Shown piece by piece: positions 57,869 through 64,000 of a stretch of 64,000 nt of DNA. The translations under genes and the position numbers were made by a program. The DNA is from Flectonema sp. DT1601. Its lineage: Eukaryota; Euglenozoa; Diplonemea; Diplonemida; Diplonemidae. The DNA lies in contig OZ025862.1 in the NCBI GenBank assembly GCA_964019425.1, positions 372,001-436,000 on the forward strand. Reading direction: 5' to 3'. Below the pieces are notes generated by a model that saw only the letters and a program-made list of their open reading frames with translations, did no database searches and was not told the DNA's origin. Each line of letters starts with the position of its first letter. The stretch's first letter is position 1.

Positions 57869-58384
57869 ATGAGTACGACTCGAATACCTACTAGATCAGA
57901 GGTGAGAGTGAACGGGGAGAGAGTGATCGGATCTGACTACCAACAACAATCGATAATAGATATTAATTCAAATCAGAGACGGACACATCAACTTAGTTGT
58001 GAAGAAGAAAACGACCAAACCACAAGAAAACAACTTGAATCTGAAATTATTGAAACGTTTTCAACTTTTTGTTGGGACGTAGTACAACTAAGGGCGGCAC
58101 GTCAGTTGACAAAGTTAAAAAAACTAACAAGACGAGTAGAGCTTTTATTAAAATCTAAATCACAAGCCGTTGATCAAACTGAAGCTTGGAGGACATCTGT
58201 CAAACTATTAAGAAAGATAGAACTGATCAGCATCCTACTCGAAGTTATCGACTCACAAAACTCACCAAAACCTTCACAAGAAGCATTATTAATAAAGGAA
58301 GTCTTAGCAACAAGAAAACACGCTGAGGAAGTTCAAGAAAAACTATTAAACTTTTTGGTAACGACCAGGAGTAAATCTGCTTAA
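57869..58384 (+). CDS. Small helical protein of unknown function
   Basis: 171 residues from ATG 57869 (MSTTRIPTRSEV). Polar, Gln/Asn-rich first 70 residues, then predicted helices: SEIIETFSTFCWDVVQLRAA, LTRRVELLLKSK and TEAWRTSVKLLRKIELISIL with a following LLNFLVTTRSK. The last part is loosely like a TFIIS N-terminal/LW-type helical bundle, but not enough to assign. The start is taken at 57869 because the frame upstream is poly(T)-encoded. The next gene lies 42 bp downstream in the same frame. Confidence 0.6.
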   Translation: MSTTRIPTRSEVRVNGERVIGSDYQQQSIIDINSNQRRTHQLSCEEENDQTTRKQLESEIIETFSTFCWDVVQLRAARQLTKLKKLTRRVELLLKSKSQAVDQTEAWRTSVKLLRKIELISILLEVIDSQNSPKPSQEALLIKEVLATRKHAEEVQEKLLNFLVTTRSKSA

Positions 58385-58426
58385 AAAAAAGAGGGAAAAC
58401 AAAAAAAAAAAAAAAAAAAAAAAAAA
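58385..58426 (+). promoter_or_regulatory. A-rich gap ending in a 27-base A run immediately before a start codon
   Basis: Only 42 bp separate two open frames, nearly all A. A poly(A) leader touching the ATG is unusual. The gap is a multiple of three and the stop is UAA. Confidence 0.5.
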
Positions 58427-60277
58427 ATGAATTATCAAAATGTAACTCCAAGTCGAAGTAATGTAACGTTTCCTGATCAGCGTCAACGTGGAATATTCAA
58501 CACGGATTTCAATAAAGTTCCTGTAAACAGCAGTGTTACTCAATCACCGATACGTGGATCTTACAATAGTTTGTACCCTGGAGATCAATCAATATACAGA
58601 GTAAACATGAATCGAGATCCGGCCATAGCTGCTCCTCCTCCTCCAGCTTCAGCAAGACGAACCGCACCCGTTGTAAGAGTTTTCAACATTGTTATGACTG
58701 ACAGAATGAATGGTCGTTGGTATGAAAGAGATGTCAGTTGCAGCAATGCGAGAGATTTAATTGGAATATTGCAAACTAGAACTGGAGTTTCGATCCCAGA
58801 ATTGATTTATCAGGGACAGTTATTCACTGATGAACATTTTTTATTTGTTCCAGACGAGTTAAAACTTGAAATTGGAGGTCAACGAACATCACATTCACCC
58901 CCAAGAGTCCTGACCTTGTTGGTGGAAGACGCTCCCCGCAGAGTCACAATTGAGGCAGGGACAGTAAACGACTTATACAGCCGACTAAGTGAACAAGGTG
59001 CCAATGGCGAGATACAAGTCAAAACTCCGGGTGGTGCTTATGAACCTCTCCGATCGCTGGATGAGCTACCATATGAGGCTCAAGTTCGAATCCTGGGAGG
59101 TAACACTTCCGCAATTCATGGTGACCGAACCAACTCTCCTAGATATCAATATAATATGGGAAATAATCTTATTAATAGAAATGTATCGAGGTCGGTTGGA
59201 TACACTCCGAGCACTCCGACACCGGCTGCGAGTGGTGTTTCAGTTAATGAACCTGTGAGCATTCAAAAGATCGTTGTTGAAGCTGGTCATCTCTTAATGA
59301 ATGCGATGCACAGTTCAAATGAAGAGCAAATCGCGACGGCAACTGCGAGGATCGCTCATCAATTCAAACAGACGTATGCATCGTCAGAAGTAGGAAGAGA
59401 ACCAACAACTGCTGAGGTTGCATATTTAAGGTCTATTGTTGATCAGTTTATCACTTTAAACGGACACAATCAAACACAAATTCAAGTTCATCCAAACCCA
59501 CAAAGCAATGTTGGTAGTAGTAGCCTTGGAGGGTCTAGCGTCGCAGGAATTTTTAAAAATTTCAATTTTGGAGTCGCGGGTGTTTTTCCTATTTTGGATC
59601 CATCGTTGCAGACAGACACTCTAACGATATCCATGTCATCACCACCGACAACTGGTAAACCAGTGGTGTTATTAATAGAAGCAGCACCTCATTCTCAACA
59701 AATGGAAGTCAGATTAATATTCGGACATGAAAACGAAGAAGGTAAAGTAATCGTGATTAACTTGGAAGAATTCTACGTCAACAAATGGATGACTATAGGA
59801 AAGACTTCAGCGACGTCGTTGTTCATGTCGTTTCAACCGGACGTGTTACGAGCAGGAGTACGTTATTTCATTGATGTAAGTGGATTCGCTACTGATACGA
59901 ACCTGCCTGTTGGTTCAGCTCAAACTGAATTCATGTTCGTAGATGAGAATGGTCCTCCAAGTCAGACATCGTCTGCTGGAATTCGACAAGTTGACACGTC
60001 GTCAACTCCAGTATCAGTTATTCCACAACTACCTGCCCCGATTACGGAATCTGTTCTTAATAATCAAAATCAAAGATTTCAAGCTCAGCTTCGTGACTTT
60101 GTTGAGACGAAAATTCTTCCTCTTCGAAGACTCCAACCGAATCCGAAATATTCTGAAAATGAGTTTCGTGCGATGGTGAGTGATGCTTGTCATGATCTCT
60201 GGACTAACACCGTGGATGAAGACTTGTCGGAGGCACACAAACATTTGATTATTAGAAGAGTGAAGGAAATGATTTAA
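58427..60277 (+). CDS. 616-residue protein with two beta-grasp-like segments
   Basis: ATG 58427. Residues 1-85 are Asn/Ser/Pro-rich. Residues 86-150 (VVRVFNIVMTDRMNGRWYER then LIGILQTRTGVSIPELIYQG) look like a ubiquitin-type beta-grasp fold, and 160-225 (RVLTLLVEDAPRRVTIEAGT) a second one. A helical stretch at about 270-350, a beta-rich middle (LTISMSSPPTTGKPVVLLIE, RAGVRYFIDVSGFATDTN) and a helical C-terminus with WTNTVDEDLSEAHKHLIIRR follow. No family is recognised. No signal peptide or membrane segment is seen. Confidence 0.7.
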   Translation: MNYQNVTPSRSNVTFPDQRQRGIFNTDFNKVPVNSSVTQSPIRGSYNSLYPGDQSIYRVNMNRDPAIAAPPPPASARRTAPVVRVFNIVMTDRMNGRWYERDVSCSNARDLIGILQTRTGVSIPELIYQGQLFTDEHFLFVPDELKLEIGGQRTSHSPPRVLTLLVEDAPRRVTIEAGTVNDLYSRLSEQGANGEIQVKTPGGAYEPLRSLDELPYEAQVRILGGNTSAIHGDRTNSPRYQYNMGNNLINRNVSRSVGYTPSTPTPAASGVSVNEPVSIQKIVVEAGHLLMNAMHSSNEEQIATATARIAHQFKQTYASSEVGREPTTAEVAYLRSIVDQFITLNGHNQTQIQVHPNPQSNVGSSSLGGSSVAGIFKNFNFGVAGVFPILDPSLQTDTLTISMSSPPTTGKPVVLLIEAAPHSQQMEVRLIFGHENEEGKVIVINLEEFYVNKWMTIGKTSATSLFMSFQPDVLRAGVRYFIDVSGFATDTNLPVGSAQTEFMFVDENGPPSQTSSAGIRQVDTSSTPVSVIPQLPAPITESVLNNQNQRFQAQLRDFVETKILPLRRLQPNPKYSENEFRAMVSDACHDLWTNTVDEDLSEAHKHLIIRRVKEMI

Positions 60278-60997
60278 CCCACATTCTGTGATAAAATAGA
60301 AAAAAAAAAAATCTAAAAAAAAAAAAAAAAAAAATTGTTTTTGTTGATGGTCCCCTGTCTTCCCGATTTCCCTAATTATGTGTATATTATTTTTATTATT
60401 ATTGTGATTTTAAGTTTTGGAGATATTTTTTTTTTTAAAAAGTGCCAAATAGACAAAAGCGAATGTTTTGGCACCAAAAAAAAAAAAAAAAAAAAAAACG
60501 TAAACACCTTTTTCTAACTGCCAGCAAGTTTAGATGGACAGTGCAAGCTTTCCTGTTTTTAGGTGAGAAAAATTAAAATAAAACTTAACAGGGAGGGAAC
60601 TTTAAAACCCTTTCTTCGTGTAAAGACTGTTTTTTTTTATTTTTATAGAGGATTTATATAGGATTTCTTTGTTGCAATTTTTATTTATTATTATTATTGT
60701 TTTTTTTTTTTTTTTTTTTCATCTTCTCCCCCTTCCTCTTCCCGTTATTACAGTTTAGAAATTATGATTTTTTTTTTATTATTATATTTTTTTTTTTTTG
60801 ACGGTTTTTTTATTATTATTTTTCCCTTCACATTTGTAGTACAAGCGAAACAAAAATAAAAATGAATACATAAATCCATTAAAGAGGATGTCCCCCCTGT
60901 CGCGATACAAAACAGTTGTATTTTACAAATTCAGACATTCAACCACCCTATTATATTTCTTTTTTTCCCCTCAATAGTCCAGGTAGCAATAATAAAC
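60278..60997 (+). other. Homopolymer-rich intergenic region with repeat-derived hairpin
   Basis: Long A and T runs. At 60905-60921 ATACAA/TTGTAT followed by CAACCACCC is the hairpin and C-run element seen at the ends of R and of the stub tails, here about 50 bp before the next gene. Confidence 0.45.
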
Positions 60998-61710
60998 ATG
61001 TCGTCTCTTAATGGGTCTGACGAAGAATTACTTCACAATGAGGTTTGTGACGAATAATAATGTAAAGTAGCCTTTTCAAAAAAAAAACAACAAAACCGAA
61101 AACAGGGAAGTACTAATCAAATCGACATCAATCTAACGATGCCTGATGACTCACCTTCAGAATCAGAACTAGATGATGAATTAAAAAAAGTGAGCATAGA
61201 TATGTCTATGGGTGATCGTCGATTTCGATACAACGGCAGACTCCATCAACGAGAAAGTACTTTTTTTAAATTATATCATCGACTCGGAGCAGAAGAGTCT
61301 TTAGGAGTTTGTTTTTTTAATTTTTTTTTTTTTTTTTTTTAGTAAAAAAGAGCATGACCTTTATCAAGATTTTTACACTTATGGGTAAAAAAAAAAATCA
61401 AAAAAATCAAAAAAAACAGGTTTCGTCATATCGGGAAAATTTTCCCGAAAATGACTTTTCAGATGAAGAAATTAAAAGAAAATTGAAGAAAGTTCCAAAA
61501 GTCCAGAATTGTAAGATTAACGGGATGATGCAAAACGAACCGTTCGACATGACCGTTGGAAACTCCACTAGCGATAATATTAAACCAAACAAAGAACAAC
61601 TATTTTTGAAAATGGGTTCCAAAAAGTTTTATTACCAAGGAAGGCCTAGTGAAAGGGAGTCAGCGTATATTAAACTGTATTCTAGGCTACAGAGTGACTT
61701 GGATACCGGG

Positions 61711-61753
<43 letters not shown>

Positions 61754-62760
61754 AGTGTAGAAACAGTCGGCGCTGTAGATGAAGATGGTTTGGATGATCT
61801 TAACGATGATGTCAGTGTTGCTATACCGGGTAGCTGATTCGTATTTTGATTGATCTTCTTCCTGCTGGAGTCAGTTTTCCATCTGTTGCTTTTCTGTTTC
61901 GGTAACCCCTTCAGCTTCATCTGTTTCCGTGGTATCCATCGCTGTTTGTTCACCTCCTTCTTCAGTCTCCGTTGGTTCTGGCCGACGACTCTTGACATCA
62001 CCCGCTTTCACTACTGGTCCTTTCCCCGTATTGTATGTCGGCCCGAGTATTGGTTTGTCGCTTTTCTTCGCTTCTCTGTTAATAACTAAATAAGCATTCG
62101 TACCCATGCTAACAAAGTCAGGTGGGGATCCCTCCGAGATTGCTACGAGTATTGTATTCCCTTTTATGATAAAGCCAATTATTATTATTTTTTTTTTTTT
62201 TTTTGTACCGACTTGTCTCTCTTTTATCTCTGATCGTTGAAAAAAAAAAAAAAAAAAAAAAAAAAAACACCACAACAAATAACAATTAACAGATGGCCTC
62301 TTATCGTGTAAACTTTCCAACAACAACACTCTCTGATAATGAAATAAAGTTAAAACTGATGATGACAAAACCGAAACTTCACAACGTCAGAATCCAAAGT
62401 TCCTCAAATGAAATAAAAGAGAGAGGAGTTCGAATACGAGTCATCGCCTTGAATGGAACAAGTCACAAAGTCACTATTAAAAAAACAGAAAGTTACAAAA
62501 CCATCCTTCGATTAATAACATCCACACTAAATAACTTCCCAACTTCATTGTGGTATTTTGATGACGAGGGTGATGCTGTTGAGATTGATGATGACCTCTC
62601 TCTTCAATCGTTTATTGTTGGAGTTGGATATGGAAACCCTCCAGAGATTCACAGCTACTTACCAAATTTAAAAGAAATTCCTGAGAAATTAGGAGTACCT
62701 TGTTGTACCTTCTTGAGATCACTGAGAAGCATCTTTAGACGAGGTGATGCAAGAGAGTGA
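60998..62760 (+). CDS. Four-exon gene with duplicated exon module and PB1-like C-terminus
   Basis: Exons 60998-61042, 61106-61306, 61420-61710, 62293-62760, all phase 0; donors GTTTGT, GTTTGT, GTATGA; acceptors all AACAG. Product about 334 residues. Exons 2 and 3 end in the same module: MGDRRFRYNGRLHQRES then FFKLYHRLGAEESLG, and MGSKKFYYQGRPSERES then YIKLYSRLQSDLDTG. Exons 3 and 4 begin alike (SYRENFPENDFSDEEIKRKL, SYRVNFPTTTLSDNEIKLKL). Exon 4 continues with VRIRVIALNGTSHKVTIKK and LWYFDDEGDAVEIDDDLSLQ, the acidic OPCA pattern of a PB1 domain, suggesting a scaffold or adaptor. Splicing is inferred from phases and module alignment. Confidence 0.6.
61717..62210 (-). mobile_element. Antisense poly(A)-tailed fragment in intron 3, perhaps from a LINE ORF1
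   Basis: On the minus strand an open frame contains GTNAYLVINREAKKSDK followed by an acidic Thr/Glu-rich stretch, resembling NGHGLLSINKEAKREVP and the following region in the LINE ORF1 at 27436. It ends in about 33 A, again abutting GTATGAT at the donor. The match is short, so the assignment is tentative. Confidence 0.4.
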
Positions 62761-63392
62761 AATTTCAAAAATTTTTTTTTTTTTTTTGTTGCCGTTCGTC
62801 CTGATGAGTAGTCATGGACAGGTATTGCATGTATATTTATTTTATTATTATTATTATTTTTTTTTTTTCTTGCACCGACGAAGAAAATACCAATTTCAGA
62901 TTAAAAGAAAAACGGTTTTATTTATTTATGGTCGTCGTGATCTTTTTCCCTCTTGCTGCTGCCACTGACAATCAAGATTGTCGGAGAAAATTGTTGTTCC
63001 TTTTTTTTTTTTGAACTGTTTTAAATTACTCCCTGTGCCGTTAGTACTACCGGCTGTGATGTGTCATCGTGGAGTTCTTTTTTTTTTTTTATTTTCCCCG
63101 CCTAAGTCAAAGTACAGTTACCCTGTGCTTGATGTTATATAAAGAATGGAAAAAAAATAAAAAAAGCTGATTTTGTCGTTTGTTATTCAAGTGATTGTCA
63201 GCGTACGATTTCTCGATTTTAGTTTTCATTCTCTTTAGAATTGTGAATTTAGACTTTTTCATTGTTGCCTACGCTGCTATTGTTATTTCTGATATTTTTA
63301 TTATATTTCAATCTTCTTCTTCACCCTTATTGGATATATATTTTCCCATTTTTTTTTTTTTTTGCATTTTTTAACACAAGTATTGCAAGAAC

Positions 63393-63423
<31 letters not shown>

Positions 63424-63836
63424 GGGACTAGCCGTGTTTGCGTGACACAAACAAAAAAAACATCAACAAAAAAGTGTTATATTACTATTTTTTTGTATAG
63501 TTTTATGATAAGGGTCAATTTCTGTTTCATACCTAGAAAGAGAATTGTGGCAGCGAAACTAACCTATATTCCTTTTGCGTTTTTCGGAACAGCAGAATAG
63601 TTTTATTTTTGATGTTTTTGCTATCTTGTTTTCACAAATGCAAGTTTTTTTTTTTTTAAAAAATAATCTCATAACCTAACCTATTCCTTTATTAGGATTT
63701 TTTTTTATACTGGTTGTCGCACAAATGAAAAAGAAAAAAAAAATATTGAATTCAAAAAAATTAAAAAAAAGGTGAAGTTGGCGGATTCTTTTTTCTTTTT
63801 GTTATTTAATATTTCGTTTTCAGCGTATCGGCGATG

Positions 63837-63871
<35 letters not shown>

Positions 63872-64000
63872 CATTCTTCTTGCACTTCAACATAAACGAC
63901 AATTTTTCTTGTTTTGTTTTTTGTTTTGTTTTATAGTCACTTTTTATGATGTTAAGAGGAAGGTTCTTTGCCTTCTGATATTTTTTTTTCCACTTTTTAA
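62761..64000. other. Homopolymer-rich region without a supported gene
   Basis: TGCACCGACGAAG at 62871-62883 and CCCTGTGCC near 63031 repeat the motifs downstream of 57166. The rest is T and A runs up to about 33 bases. Short frames here are Lys- or Phe-rich products of those runs. No RNA gene was recognised. Confidence 0.5.

Noticed and set aside
57869-58384. TFIIS N-terminal domain assignment
   Set aside because: Only a loose helical resemblance; the hallmark Leu-Trp and basic pattern is not visible.
63262-63902. Lys- and Phe-rich frames in the last kilobase
   Set aside because: Products of long A and T runs with no conserved motif.

Overview
The window is eukaryotic, most likely from a free-living or parasitic protist. 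It is AT-rich with very long A and T runs. It has short GT-AG introns whose acceptors all end in AACAG, a non-LTR retrotransposon of the RNase H-bearing I/ingi type, two Penelope-like elements (PLEs) and BspA-type leucine-rich-repeat genes. I cannot name the lineage from sequence alone. The ingi-like LINE recalls kinetoplastids, but the ordinary cis-spliced introns in host genes argue against that group.

From 1 to 53.8 kb there is a tandem array of seven duplicated units. A full unit has, in order: a non-autonomous DNA element with ATATATCAGTCA termini, a short acidic reading frame after a splice-acceptor-like site, a 53-codon membrane micro-ORF, a full gene for a ubiquitin-like domain fused to 25-residue leucine-rich repeats, a second diverged copy of the micro-ORF, a truncated 'stub' that keeps only the first half of the ubiquitin-like domain plus a hydrophobic tail, a common tail ending in a hairpin and a C run, and a direct-repeat module (R-I-R). 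The full genes start at 1625, 9660, 18294, 24504, 40295, 44394 and 50948. They differ by whole 75-bp repeats and by changes confined to a few NNT codons per repeat.

The array is broken by large insertions: a DNA transposon with 181-bp inverted repeats (3777-6189), a 5'-truncated PLE (about 12546-16262), a near-complete LINE (about 27312-34240) and a PLE with partial tandem copies of its 3' end (about 34258-39884). Both PLEs carry, downstream of the reverse transcriptase, a reading frame that looks like a Josephin-type cysteine protease. The LINE has ORF1 and ORF2 in one frame, separated by a single UAG in a readthrough-type context, followed by a 2A-like motif.

From 53.85 kb the sequence is single-copy host DNA with four genes on the + strand: a two-exon, two-pass membrane protein with a cyclase-fold C-terminus that lacks the catalytic residues (53850-57166), a small helical protein (57869-58384), a 616-residue protein with two beta-grasp-like segments (58427-60277), and a four-exon gene built from a duplicated exon module and ending in a PB1-like domain (60998-62760). 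Two of its introns hold antisense, poly(A)-tailed insertions. The last kilobase is homopolymer-rich DNA in which I support no gene.
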